NCBI GenBank assembly: GCA_002423125.1
Contig: DIUW01000045.1
Coordinates: 59,145 to 123,144 of the forward strand
Source: Legionellaceae bacterium UBA6148
Lineage (GTDB): Bacteria > Pseudomonadota > Gammaproteobacteria > Legionellales > Legionellaceae
Reading direction: 5' to 3'
Length of the DNA stretch: 64,000 nucleotides
The notes beneath the pieces are model-generated. The model had not been told where the DNA came from. It did no database searches and saw only the letters and a list, made by a program, of their open reading frames with translations. Position numbers and translations under genes: made by a program. Below are positions 53,876 to 63,493 of this stretch, one piece after another; the first letter of the stretch is position 1; the number at the start of each line of letters is the position of its first letter.

Positions 53876-55489
53876 ATGCCACCTCAACATACAGCAAAAT
53901 CCCCTGCTTACTCATCAGTGGACCCTGAACGCATAAAAAAAAGACAACCTAAACCAAAACAAGCTGCCGATCAGCCACATTCTTCTCGAGTAACGCCACC
54001 ACCACCGTCACTTGAATCAATACGTCACGGATCGACACCAAGACCTGCTCAGCACCCAATAACGCTAGAAGCTCCCACAACAGTCGCCTTAAAAAACATT
54101 AGCGCAAGATATCAATGTAGCATTGATGAATCCCAAGAACGAGATGTCATACAAAGACAATGGGCCAGCAACTTGCAACAGCTCCTCACCGCATTTAAAA
54201 CAAAAATAGTCCCTCCCTCTCCTATCAACCGCAAAATAACGGATGATCCAAGTCATTGCAATAAAGACACTCTCCATACTAAATATAAAACAGCCATTTT
54301 GAATAATGATTCGCGATCGTTTCATGAGATATTAATACAAGCACATAACATCGGGACGGCTACTCGCTATTTCCCTACCTATAGACAAAACGATTTATTG
54401 GTCACTTCACTAGAACGCGCTGTCGCAAAGGACGAAAAAATAAGGGCAAACTTTGTAACGACGCTACTAAGTTTGCCTCAAGTTCAAGAAGAGCTTAACA
54501 AAGATAAGAAAACTTACATTCATATCCTTGATATACTTTTTAGAGATGACGATAATTATATTAAGGCACTGAGAAAGGTTGTATTCATCGCCACCACCAA
54601 CAAAGCATTTAAACTCCTTTTTGTTCTCCGTTGTGAAACAGCGACCAGAATAAGAATAGAAAAAGAAGAGGACGCTGCATTTACACGCTTATTGGATAAT
54701 CAGAATCAATTAATTGCTCCAATAACAGACAAAGCAATGAAGGATCTTTCTTTGCTTGAAGATCAAAACCGTAAAACAATCGCGGCAGCAGATAGCGCGC
54801 CATCGGATCACTCTACTCAATCATCCGAAGTTGAAGCAGTCAATGTCGTACCTTTCATTGTAACAGAACACCATGAAGCACCATCTACAGAAGATCAGCA
54901 ACAATTTAGAACCTTTCTTACACCGCATCAAACGGAGGCAATCAACGCCCTACCCTCACTTGAGGAAAAACAACGTAGTGATTTGCATTTACAACAACAA
55001 GAGATGAGCAGCATTTTTTCAAAATCGGCTCAAGAACAGTCCCAAAAGAAATTACATACGCTGGGAGAGTTATGCAAACAATATCTGGATTATGCTTTAG
55101 ATGCATTAAGATGCGATCGATCTCAAGGTGAACCGGAAACATCTCATGATGATGAAAGCAAACGCGGCAAGCTTATTAATAAATATAAATTTGTCAAAGC
55201 ACTCTATGACATCACACAAAAATCATCAAGCGACACGGGTGCTCTTCTTAATGAATTCACCGATGCATTTCATAAATCAGATCGTCAAACACTGCTTCAA
55301 ACGCATCGTGATAACGTATTCGTGCAATTTATAAAATCGCTTTGGGAAATCATCACATTAATTCCCAAAGCATTTGGATATTTATCCTCTCATAAAAAAT
55401 ATCCTGGCTTTTGGCAACCGGCGCAGGGGAAAGTATTGTCTGATGCGCTAGAAGATGGGCTGAAGACCTCACGAATCCCCTTATTTTAA
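53876..55489 (+). CDS. Protein of unknown function, effector candidate
   Basis: 537 residues. The first 70 residues are Pro/Lys/Gln-rich and disordered (KKRQPKPKQAADQPHSS, VTPPPPSLESIRHG). The rest is helical and charged, with an acidic low-complexity linker near residue 300-330. A repeated-looking segment has helices near 400-440 (LHTLGELCKQYLDYALDAL). There is no signal peptide; a weakly hydrophobic stretch lies near 490 (VQFIKSLWEIITLIPKAFGY). C-terminus ALEDGLKTSRIPLF. No family is recognised. A family-4 composite repeat follows directly. Confidence 0.65.
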   Translation: MPPQHTAKSPAYSSVDPERIKKRQPKPKQAADQPHSSRVTPPPPSLESIRHGSTPRPAQHPITLEAPTTVALKNISARYQCSIDESQERDVIQRQWASNLQQLLTAFKTKIVPPSPINRKITDDPSHCNKDTLHTKYKTAILNNDSRSFHEILIQAHNIGTATRYFPTYRQNDLLVTSLERAVAKDEKIRANFVTTLLSLPQVQEELNKDKKTYIHILDILFRDDDNYIKALRKVVFIATTNKAFKLLFVLRCETATRIRIEKEEDAAFTRLLDNQNQLIAPITDKAMKDLSLLEDQNRKTIAAADSAPSDHSTQSSEVEAVNVVPFIVTEHHEAPSTEDQQQFRTFLTPHQTEAINALPSLEEKQRSDLHLQQQEMSSIFSKSAQEQSQKKLHTLGELCKQYLDYALDALRCDRSQGEPETSHDDESKRGKLINKYKFVKALYDITQKSSSDTGALLNEFTDAFHKSDRQTLLQTHRDNVFVQFIKSLWEIITLIPKAFGYLSSHKKYPGFWQPAQGKVLSDALEDGLKTSRIPLF

Positions 55490-55501
55490 AATTCACGTAT
55501 T

Positions 55502-55694
55502 TTACAATTGGAGTCTGGACAAGAATACATGCAAAAAGACGCATGCATTCTTGTCTAAATAACGCTAGCGCTTCAATACATCACACCACCTTCTATCCTA
55601 TCAAGATAACTTAAGAATTAATTAGGAGCTCATTTATTTGGACAACGCTGCATGCGTCTTTTTGCATGCAGCGTTGTCCAGACTCCAATTTACA
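55502..55694. repeat. Family-4 composite element with two inverted hairpins
   Basis: TTTACAATTGGAGTCTGGAC at the left and its inverted partner GTCCAGACTCCAATTTACAA at the right bound a 193-base unit. Each end carries its own hairpin: 55518-55555 (AAGAAT stem version) and 55639-55680 (AACGCT version). The interior (TAACGCTAGCGCTTC...) is unrelated to the ends. It separates two convergent genes and its right end includes the stop codon of enhC. Confidence 0.88.
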
Positions 55695-58600
55695 AAGCAA
55701 CCGTATTAAACCCCACTCCCAATTGCTCACATGCACGTTTCGCTGGAATATAATCAGGGAACTGTGTTCTGATGTGATTCAGCAATAATTTAGCTCTCAC
55801 TTCATCCCCGCAATTCCATTGATTAATGGCATCCATGTACATCAACTCAACGGGTCTGCTTGAAGAAGCTGAGGTTAGGCTGAGCATTGCAGGCTCAACA
55901 AAGCTTAATTGATCTTGCTTCTGCGCAGCGAGCCACTGCCACGCTTTAGTGGCCTGGGGGCTACCATTCTTAAGAGCCTCTTGGAACCATTTTTTACCTT
56001 CTCCGACCTTCGTTTCAGGTAGCTCTTTCGCATTAAAAAGAGTCGCTAACTGATACTGAGCAAATGCATTTCCCAAACCAGCCAACATTTCATAATACAC
56101 TCCGGCCTGTTTTGTATCTTTCGCAACGCCAACCCCATATTGAAGCATACGTGCTGCAGCGAGCATCCCTTGCTGATTGCCTAATTTTGCCGACTGTTGG
56201 TAATAACTCAAAGCCGCTGCGGCATCCAGTTTTGTAGCAATACCCGTTTCGGATAACAGACCTAACTGATACAGCGCATCCTTATCTCCTTTTTCAGCGG
56301 CTTGTTGGTACCACTGCAACGCTTTTTGAGGATCGCTTGAGCCATTAATCCCATTGAAATATAACCCCGCCAATCGTGTCATTGCCTGTGGATGACCCAA
56401 ATCAGCGGCTTGTTCATAGAGGGCTTTTGCCTTCTCAAGATCGACCGGCTGTCCTTTACCTTCCTCATAAATTAATCCTAAGTTAAATTCTCCAACAGGG
56501 GAGTGTTGATCAGCCGCGATGGTATAACTCGCTTGAGCTTGCGCATAGCGATCATCGACCGTCTCATACACAAAGCCAAGTGCCACTGCTGCAGGGGCAT
56601 AATTACCTTGAGCACGGGCATACCATTGCTTCGCCAAGTCGTAATCGGGTTTGACGTCTAAATAGCCCATTTGATACAGCCGACCCAGCATGTATTGCGC
56701 CATGGGTTGCCCTTGTTCAGCAGACAGGTTATACCAAGCCAATGCATCATGAGCATCCGCTTTACCACCTAGACCTTTTTCCTGCATATAACCCAATTTC
56801 AATTGAGCGTCTTTATCGCCTTTTGTTGCAAACAATTGATAAATATCACGAGCTTGTTTCATTTGAGCATCATTCGAGGCAAGCGATAAATAATAATCCG
56901 CCAGCAACAAACCCGCCTTACTATTCCCAAACTCCAGTGCTTTTTCCAATTGAGGTATAAATGGCAGCTTCTGCTCCTGCTTTAAAACAGCTAAGTTTAA
57001 ATTAGCATAGGAGAAATCAGCATTTGCCGATTGTTGCAGCAGCTCTTGGCCTTTGATCTTATCCTGAGTGACGCCCGTACCCAGACTATAATAAGATCCT
57101 AAAATGAAATCACTGACCAAGTTCTTGCCTGCTTTTTGATACCAAGATAATGCTTCATCGCGTGATTGTTCAACACCAATGCCTCGGTCATACATCAATC
57201 CCAACAACAACGCAGCATTCGCTTGCCCTGCATCGGCATCTTGTTGGGCTACTTTAAATGCAGCGTTCTGTTTTTCTTTATCAGAATCCATTGCATTAAA
57301 AAATGCCAGCGGCAATGCCGCCTCCATGACGCCATTAGACAATGCGCCCTGATAAAGCGACTTAATCAGAGCGACACGCGACTGCTTGGCCACAACCGAA
57401 ACTTCCGTTTGTTTTTTTCGAACTAACATTTCAGCCAATCGATACTGTGCTAAGCCATTACCATCGGCAGCAGCGATAAAATACATGCCATCTGCCTGCT
57501 GAGGATCGGGTTTAATCACTATAGCGCCTTGTTGATTTTTAAACCCATTCTCATAAATTTGAGCTAAGACAAACTGTGCATTCGAGTTGCCTTTAAATGC
57601 CGCATTTTGCAGCCACTCGATGCCTTTTGAATAATTGGCTGCAAGCGAATCAGTCTCTGTCGCCCCCTGAGGTTGCGTGGCTGATGATGGAGCTGCATTG
57701 TGATGTTGAGATAACTGAGGTGCAATAATCAGGGAGGCTTTCGAATCATACCCTTCGAGATATAACAATCCTAGTGCATACATTGCCGAGAGGTTATCCT
57801 GACCCGCCGCTAATTGATAATTCCGTATGGCTTCTTGAATATTTGGCTGAACACCCATGCCATATTGATAGACTTCGCCTAAATCAAACTCAGAAACCGC
57901 ATCACCAAGACTTGCTTGAAATTGTAACTGAGCAATCAAGGCTTGCACTTTGTCATGTGCCCCAGCATCATTTGACAGAAGCGCTGCTTTTAGTGCAACC
58001 AAATTATCATCCAGAGGAGGCGACGAAAACGTTAATTGATTGTGATCCTCTCGACTTAAAGAGGAAACGAGCGCATCATAATAATCGCTGATGGCAATAT
58101 CGTTCGGTGTTGTTAACTCAAAATGTGGTTTATACAAGGTATCTCGTGTCACGGGGATCATTTGTGGCGATGGGTTATAAACATTTTGTATCAACGCCTT
58201 CGGATTACTCCAATCGCTCCATATACCATTCAATCGATAACCAATCGTTTTAAAATCGGTGGACTTGCCATTTGACAACCAATGGGCGACTTGAATATCA
58301 GGATGTAGCGATCGACTCTCGGACGCTTTTTTTTGCCACTCTTTGGCTAACACGGCATTTGCTAAAGCTCCCTTTCCAGTTTTATACATCTCCGCAAGAG
58401 CAAGTTGCGCCTCAACGACATTATGTTGAGCCGCCTTCAACGTCCACAAATAACCTAATTTGTCGTCATGCTCTGGATTTTTTTCATCATAGTATAACTG
58501 CCCTAGAGAGAACTCTGCAGGATAACTGCCTAGATTGACCGCTTTTGTATACCAATCCTTAGCGCCGTTAAAATCCTTTAGTTCACGTGCCATGTTACCT

Positions 58601-59295
58601 TTCTGAATCATTGCCATTGGAAAGCCTTGTGCCACTGATAAATCAATCAGCTGCGTAGCTTGATCGAGTGATTTAGGCACACCGTTACCTGTAATATACA
58701 GTTTACCCAAGAACAATTGAGCCTTCGGATTATGCTGCTCAACGGCTTTATTGAGCCAGATTAATCCCATTTGTTTATTGGTTCCTTGGCGACTCTCTAA
58801 AAAATATTCTGCTAGAGTCGTTTGGGCAATACTATTACCTTGCTTTGCAGCGCCAATATAATACTGTCTAGCCTTATCGGCATTTTTTTGCACTCCAAAA
58901 CCAAACAGATAGGCCGCTGCTGTGTACATTTGTGCCTGAACATCGTTCAAATCAGCTGCTTTTTTAAACCAATAAAACGCTTGTGTCGGATCATTACGAT
59001 CCAACAACCGATACAACGCCATCATTTTTTGGGCCGGTAAAAAACCACTCTCCCCCGCCCTGCTAAAATACTCAAGGGCTTTGGCATTATTTTTTAACTG
59101 ACCGTAACCGTAAAGATTCATCTGACCAAGGTAATAGGCCTCCAGCGAATCGAATTTTGTTTGCTTTGAAAATTCTTGCAACGCTTTAATGTAATCACCC
59201 TTACGATAGTCATCAACGCTATTCATAGCGACGGCGATATTCACATGTGCGGCGGTGACTGCTGCTAGGCAAAACCAAGGCATGAGTGATTTCAC
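55690..59295 (-). CDS. enhC: EnhC-like Sel1-repeat protein
   Basis: 1201 residues with a signal peptide (MPWFCLAAVTAAHVNIAVA) and more than twenty Sel1-like repeats throughout, for example AYYLGQMNLYGYGQLKNNAK, AALLLGLMYDRGIGVEQS and GEFNLGLIYEEGKGQPVDLE. This length and architecture match EnhC of Legionella pneumophila, a periplasmic protein that supports growth in macrophages and restrains the lytic transglycosylase Slt, so limiting release of peptidoglycan fragments. The upstream two genes match EnhB and EnhA in order. Located about 147 bases downstream of enhB. Confidence 0.9.
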   Translation of the reverse strand: MKSLMPWFCLAAVTAAHVNIAVAMNSVDDYRKGDYIKALQEFSKQTKFDSLEAYYLGQMNLYGYGQLKNNAKALEYFSRAGESGFLPAQKMMALYRLLDRNDPTQAFYWFKKAADLNDVQAQMYTAAAYLFGFGVQKNADKARQYYIGAAKQGNSIAQTTLAEYFLESRQGTNKQMGLIWLNKAVEQHNPKAQLFLGKLYITGNGVPKSLDQATQLIDLSVAQGFPMAMIQKGNMARELKDFNGAKDWYTKAVNLGSYPAEFSLGQLYYDEKNPEHDDKLGYLWTLKAAQHNVVEAQLALAEMYKTGKGALANAVLAKEWQKKASESRSLHPDIQVAHWLSNGKSTDFKTIGYRLNGIWSDWSNPKALIQNVYNPSPQMIPVTRDTLYKPHFELTTPNDIAISDYYDALVSSLSREDHNQLTFSSPPLDDNLVALKAALLSNDAGAHDKVQALIAQLQFQASLGDAVSEFDLGEVYQYGMGVQPNIQEAIRNYQLAAGQDNLSAMYALGLLYLEGYDSKASLIIAPQLSQHHNAAPSSATQPQGATETDSLAANYSKGIEWLQNAAFKGNSNAQFVLAQIYENGFKNQQGAIVIKPDPQQADGMYFIAAADGNGLAQYRLAEMLVRKKQTEVSVVAKQSRVALIKSLYQGALSNGVMEAALPLAFFNAMDSDKEKQNAAFKVAQQDADAGQANAALLLGLMYDRGIGVEQSRDEALSWYQKAGKNLVSDFILGSYYSLGTGVTQDKIKGQELLQQSANADFSYANLNLAVLKQEQKLPFIPQLEKALEFGNSKAGLLLADYYLSLASNDAQMKQARDIYQLFATKGDKDAQLKLGYMQEKGLGGKADAHDALAWYNLSAEQGQPMAQYMLGRLYQMGYLDVKPDYDLAKQWYARAQGNYAPAAVALGFVYETVDDRYAQAQASYTIAADQHSPVGEFNLGLIYEEGKGQPVDLEKAKALYEQAADLGHPQAMTRLAGLYFNGINGSSDPQKALQWYQQAAEKGDKDALYQLGLLSETGIATKLDAAAALSYYQQSAKLGNQQGMLAAARMLQYGVGVAKDTKQAGVYYEMLAGLGNAFAQYQLATLFNAKELPETKVGEGKKWFQEALKNGSPQATKAWQWLAAQKQDQLSFVEPAMLSLTSASSSRPVELMYMDAINQWNCGDEVRAKLLLNHIRTQFPDYIPAKRACEQLGVGFNTVAL

Positions 59296-59442
59296 GATAT
59301 TCTCCTTTTTTTACATCATTTACAGGATTTACGAAAAACGGCCATTCTCAAAAAGGCGAGAATCTATTTCTAAAACGTCATTGATCCAACATTAGCATGG
59401 ATTCCCACTTGTGCGGGAATGACATTTTTCGCAACGCCTCGT

Positions 59443-59964
59443 TTAACGCGCAATAACACCATAAACGGTGACGTCTCTTAACGCACCGTTTTTACTATTC
59501 CCCGCCACCATCCAAAAATTTCCTCGATTGTTCATACCATACTTAACGCGAGCAAAATTACATACCTTCACGGCTTGTGCGCAATCAACAATCTGCCCAT
59601 ACGTTGATTTTCCGTCCATGGCACTACAGGCATATTTCACATGCTGATGATCCATCGCAAGCACGGCCCATCTCTGAGCTGGAATCACCTGATTAATACT
59701 CATTGCGTCGGTGTCATCTTGTGCTCGCATTTGAGATAAGAGAATGGGTTTTGAGGTCTGATTAAACATAAAATACAATGACGGCCTTCCCTCTGGCTCA
59801 GGCGGCACAAGATCCAGTGTTTTTAACGTAAATCGATATCCTAGATCGCGGCACCCCAGAGGATTTTTATCCTCTCGCTCCATTGCTGAAAACCCTGGGG
59901 ATGATCCGAATATCAATAACATCACCCATGCCTGAACACATAATTTAGAATATTGGTTCATCAT
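59443..59964 (-). CDS. enhB: EnhB-like secreted protein
   Basis: 173 residues with a signal peptide (VMLLIFGSSPGFSAM) and a mature domain holding four cysteines, including GCRDLGYRF and YACSAMDG, DCAQAVKVCNFA. It matches the EnhB position and size in enhABC; its function is unknown. The ATG at 59964 overlaps the enhA stop by four bases. The C-terminal MNNRGNFWMVAGNSKNGALR is conserved-looking. Confidence 0.75.
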   Translation of the reverse strand: MMNQYSKLCVQAWVMLLIFGSSPGFSAMEREDKNPLGCRDLGYRFTLKTLDLVPPEPEGRPSLYFMFNQTSKPILLSQMRAQDDTDAMSINQVIPAQRWAVLAMDHQHVKYACSAMDGKSTYGQIVDCAQAVKVCNFARVKYGMNNRGNFWMVAGNSKNGALRDVTVYGVIAR

Positions 59965-60704
59965 TGTTTCTCCATCGGTCTTACGGGACGCACAACAACC
60001 TTAGTTCCAACCTGATTTTTAGCCTCATTCGTTGCTTGAACAAAGTTTTCATTCAACCATTTAGCATCCGGTGTAAACATACGGACACATCCATGGCTTG
60101 CTCGATACCCAGGAATATCATTTGAGCCATGCATCGCAAATCCTTTATGAAAGTACATGCAATAGGGCATGGGTGCTCCGCCTTTACCGACCGGGAAGAT
60201 ATCCGATTTGCATTTGCTGTTCTCTTTACTAAAAATTCGAAATACGCCAGTCATCGTCAAGCAAACTCTGTTGCTATCGGGACACTTTGTGCGCCCAGAT
60301 GCAATAGGCCCCCATTTCACCAAATTCCCATCCGGATCATAAGCCGCCCAAGCCAACTTATTTTGATCCACGATCACTTGTTTATCGTGATCTGCTTTGA
60401 TTTTTTTGGGAAATGGAGAAAAATCAAGTAAATTGGCATCTTTTAAATGCCGAGGGACGGCGATGACTTTACCCGCATACAGGTTGTTATAATTGCGATT
60501 AACACGCTGTACGATATCGCGTTGCTGCTCATCAGGAAATAATTTTTCCCAACTTTGATTACCCGCCACTTTGATGCATTCAAATTTGGGATTAGCACAT
60601 AGACCCGTATTGAAAAACAAGGGGACATCCGGAGCATCGGAAATAACACTGGCAGCTCCCACCATTGGACATCCTAAAACCAAGATCAACAAGAATCGTT
60701 TCAT
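59961..60704 (-). CDS. enhA: EnhA-like L,D-transpeptidase (YkuD domain)
   Basis: 247 residues from ATG 60704, chosen for the GGGAG ribosome site and the signal peptide MKRFLLILVLGCPMVGAAS. The YkuD catalytic motif is split as FAMHGSNDIPGYRASHG then CVRMFTPDA near residue 200, with H and C present. It crosslinks or remodels peptidoglycan, or attaches proteins to it, in the periplasm. It heads enhA-enhB-enhC. The LysM-like N-terminal segment (WEKLFPDEQQRDIVQRVNR, NLYAGKVIAVPRH) fits the ErfK/YbiS group. Confidence 0.88.
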   Translation of the reverse strand: MKRFLLILVLGCPMVGAASVISDAPDVPLFFNTGLCANPKFECIKVAGNQSWEKLFPDEQQRDIVQRVNRNYNNLYAGKVIAVPRHLKDANLLDFSPFPKKIKADHDKQVIVDQNKLAWAAYDPDGNLVKWGPIASGRTKCPDSNRVCLTMTGVFRIFSKENSKCKSDIFPVGKGGAPMPYCMYFHKGFAMHGSNDIPGYRASHGCVRMFTPDAKWLNENFVQATNEAKNQVGTKVVVRPVRPMEKQ

Positions 60705-60786
60705 ATCGTACTCCCTCACTAAAATGAGTCGCTCTATACTTGATCTCGGTTGATCTTAAAAAAAGTTTAGCTTTTTTTTTAAAGCT

Positions 60787-60855
60787 TTAATTTGGAGTCT
60801 GGACAAGAATGCATGCGTCTTTTTGCATGTATTCTTGTCCAGACTCCAATTTAAT
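60787..60855. repeat. Family-4 palindrome with both outer arms
   Basis: TTTGGAGTCTGGACAAGAAT, centre GCATGCGTCTTTTTGCATGT, then ATTCTTGTCCAGACTCCAAT. AAGAAT stem version. Its right end contains the uvrC stop codon. Confidence 0.9.
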
Positions 60856-62704
60856 GAAAATGCTGATAAATACGCCCAGCCAACTCCATACTAATCCCTG
60901 AAACTTTGCCGATCTCTTCAATAGGAGCCTTTGCAAGCTCACGGATTCCACCAAAACGGCGTAACAATGCTTGACGACGTTTGGCTCCGACGCCATCGAT
61001 GGTTTCAAGTGATGACCCTAGACTGGATTGCTGACGTTTTTTTCGATGCGCTGTAATTGCAAACCGATGCGATTCATCGCGGATGTATTGCAATAAATGG
61101 AGCGCTGGAGAATCGGATGGTAATGTTTTTTCGCTGTGTTCATCCGCCAAAATTAATCGCTCGAAACCGGCTTTTCGATCAGGGCCTTTCGCAATGCCAA
61201 TCAATACAACGTCGGTTATGTTTAACGCACTCAAGATGCGTCGTGCAACGCCCACTTGCCCTTTCCCTCCATCAATCACCAACACATCGGGCAATCGCTT
61301 TTTTTCATCCAATAAGCGCTTAAAATGTCGTGTGACCGCTTGATCCATCGCGGCATAATCATCACCTGGTGTAATTCCAGTGATATTATAACGTCGGTAA
61401 TCTCGCTTACAGGGACCATTTGCATCGAATGCAACACAAGAAGCAACCGTTGCATCACCTTGTGTATGACTAATATCAAAACACACCATGCTCATAATCG
61501 GCTGAGGACATTTCAGCAAATGACGTAATGCATCATAACGCGTTAACAACATTTGCTCTGATGCCGTATGTTCTGCGACTGAGCGTTGCAAATTATTCAT
61601 CGCAAAATCAACCCAGCGTGCTTTAATGCCCCTCGGCTGTGTTTGAATTTTGCATGACTGACCACGACGCTCTGATAGCATCGTTTGTATAATCTCTTTA
61701 TCCTCTAACGGTTGATTCGTCACAATCAATGCAGGAATCAAAGACGGATTATCTAAATAATAGTAAGCAACAAATACAGCAAACACCTGCTGCCATAAGG
61801 CCTGCGCATCATCCAGCTCATCAAAATTCAGTTTCGGCACCGATGGGAAAAATCGCTGGCTTTCCAGTACTTGTCCATCACGGACCATGACACACTGAAC
61901 GCATGCAAATCCAGGGCGCGCATCGATGACAATCACATCGGCATCGCCTTCCATACGAACAACGCCCTGCTGCTCTTGAACAAGACGTAAGCTTTTAATT
62001 TGATCACGGCACACCGCCGCCTCTTCAAAAGCCAGCCGACCTGCCGCATCGTCCATACGCTGTTCTAAGGCTTCAATAATGTGCTGAGACCGTCCTTCCA
62101 AAAAGGCAATGGCTTGATCGACAGACGCATTATAATCTTCGGGCGAGATATAGGCGGTGCAAGGTGCACTACAGCGTTTGATTTGATATTGCAGACACGG
62201 TCGTGCCCTGGCATTAAAATAACTATCGGAGCAATTGCGTATTTTGAAGACTTTTTGAATGACATTAAGCGTTTCACGCAATGCAACAATACTGGGATAG
62301 GGTCCAAAAAAAAGACCTCGATCGGGTTTCTTTTTCGACCGAATAGCCATTAATCGAGGATAAAGATGATGGTTTGAAAGTGAGAGGTAGGGATACGATT
62401 TATCATCTCGCATCAGCACATTATATTTAGGCCGTATGGATTTGATAAGACTGCTTTCGAGCAGCAGCGCCTCCATTTCACTGCGCGTCACCGTCACATC
62501 AATATTTACAATTTGACTGACCAATGATCGCGTTTTAGGACTGCTGTTGGGTTTATTAAAATAACTCGCAACACGCTTCTTTAAATTCGATGCTTTTCCA
62601 ACATACAGAACCACTCCTTGTGCGTCCAACATCCGATAAACACCTGGATCGGATGTCAATTTTGCAAGAAAATTTGCACTATCAAATAGGGGTGTCTCAG
62701 TCAT
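60851..62704 (-). CDS. uvrC: Excinuclease ABC subunit C
   Basis: 617 residues from ATG 62704, which lies within the last codons of the letA gene (overlap of 8 bases); the frame upstream to 62731 is rejected for that reason. The GIY-YIG nuclease domain begins DPGVYRMLDAQGVVLYVGKA, the UVR motif is near residue 205, the RNase H-like 5' nuclease has VCFDISHTQGD and LVIDGGKGQVGVA-like VIDGGKGQVGVA near 480, and the C-terminal helix-hairpin-helix is GVGAKRRQALLRRFGG. It makes both incisions in nucleotide excision repair. Confidence 0.96.
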   Translation of the reverse strand: MTETPLFDSANFLAKLTSDPGVYRMLDAQGVVLYVGKASNLKKRVASYFNKPNSSPKTRSLVSQIVNIDVTVTRSEMEALLLESSLIKSIRPKYNVLMRDDKSYPYLSLSNHHLYPRLMAIRSKKKPDRGLFFGPYPSIVALRETLNVIQKVFKIRNCSDSYFNARARPCLQYQIKRCSAPCTAYISPEDYNASVDQAIAFLEGRSQHIIEALEQRMDDAAGRLAFEEAAVCRDQIKSLRLVQEQQGVVRMEGDADVIVIDARPGFACVQCVMVRDGQVLESQRFFPSVPKLNFDELDDAQALWQQVFAVFVAYYYLDNPSLIPALIVTNQPLEDKEIIQTMLSERRGQSCKIQTQPRGIKARWVDFAMNNLQRSVAEHTASEQMLLTRYDALRHLLKCPQPIMSMVCFDISHTQGDATVASCVAFDANGPCKRDYRRYNITGITPGDDYAAMDQAVTRHFKRLLDEKKRLPDVLVIDGGKGQVGVARRILSALNITDVVLIGIAKGPDRKAGFERLILADEHSEKTLPSDSPALHLLQYIRDESHRFAITAHRKKRQQSSLGSSLETIDGVGAKRRQALLRRFGGIRELAKAPIEEIGKVSGISMELAGRIYQHFH

Positions 62705-63359
62705 CCGCAACCATATCAGCAGGACGTTCAATGATGCGGTATTTCATGGCAAGGAAGGTCAATTCGACATCATTTTTAACCAATAATTTTTCAAACATGC
62801 GGTAGCGATACCCGTTAACGGTTTTAGGGCTCAAAAACAAGATTTCAGATATTTCAGGCACGCTCATGCCTCGCGTAATCATGAGCATAACCTGCATTTC
62901 TCGTTCTGACAGTAAATCAAACGGCGTCTCCTGTGGTGCTTGCAGACTACTAATCGCCATTTGCTGTGCGATTTCAGCACATAAATATTTGTCACCCTTG
63001 TAAACCCGACGAATGGCCATGGCCATTTCGTCAGCATCTGATTCTTTCGTTAAATACCCCATTGCGCCAAGCTGTAACAAACGTCCCGGAAACGTGGGGT
63101 CAACATTAGCCGTCGTGACCACAATCACTTTAGTATTAGGATGTGTTTTATTCAAACGTCGTGTCACTTCCCAGCCATCAATCCCCGGCATTTTCATATC
63201 TAATAAAACAACGTCTGGCTTGTGCACTTTCACCAATGCTAACGCAGTTTCACCATTCTCAGCTTCCGCGACCACAGTCATATCAGGCTGGTTCTCAAGC
63301 AACCGCCGAATGCCCATTCGCACTAAGGCGTGATCATCAACAATTAATACGTTTATCAA
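62697..63359 (-). CDS. letA: LuxR-family response regulator (GacA/UvrY/LetA)
   Basis: 220 residues. The receiver domain starts MINVLIVDDHALVRMGIRRL, the phosphorylated aspartate is in VVLLDMKMPGIDGWEV near residue 54, and the conserved K is in YLTKESD. The C-terminal LuxR helix-turn-helix is LSEREMQVMLMITRGMSVPE near 147. With uvrC directly downstream this matches uvrY-uvrC (E. coli) and letA of Legionella, where the LetAS system drives the switch to the transmissive phase through small RNAs RsmY/RsmZ that sequester CsrA. The sensor kinase gene is not here. Confidence 0.92.
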   Translation of the reverse strand: MINVLIVDDHALVRMGIRRLLENQPDMTVVAEAENGETALALVKVHKPDVVLLDMKMPGIDGWEVTRRLNKTHPNTKVIVVTTANVDPTFPGRLLQLGAMGYLTKESDADEMAMAIRRVYKGDKYLCAEIAQQMAISSLQAPQETPFDLLSEREMQVMLMITRGMSVPEISEILFLSPKTVNGYRYRMFEKLLVKNDVELTFLAMKYRIIERPADMVADD

Positions 63360-63493
63360 TAGATGCTCCTGGTGCTTACAAAACCCGTGAAAGCAATGAA
63401 CACAAACGGTAGCGTAATGTTATCAATAGCAATTCATTTTTACAATGGATCGGTAAGTCCATCAGCAGTTCAATATGTAGATCATGAGGTGAG

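Noticed and set aside
55690..59295. Possible CRISPR or DNA tandem repeats in the Sel1 gene
   Set aside because: The repetition is at protein level with diverged DNA; there are no equal-length direct repeats with spacers.
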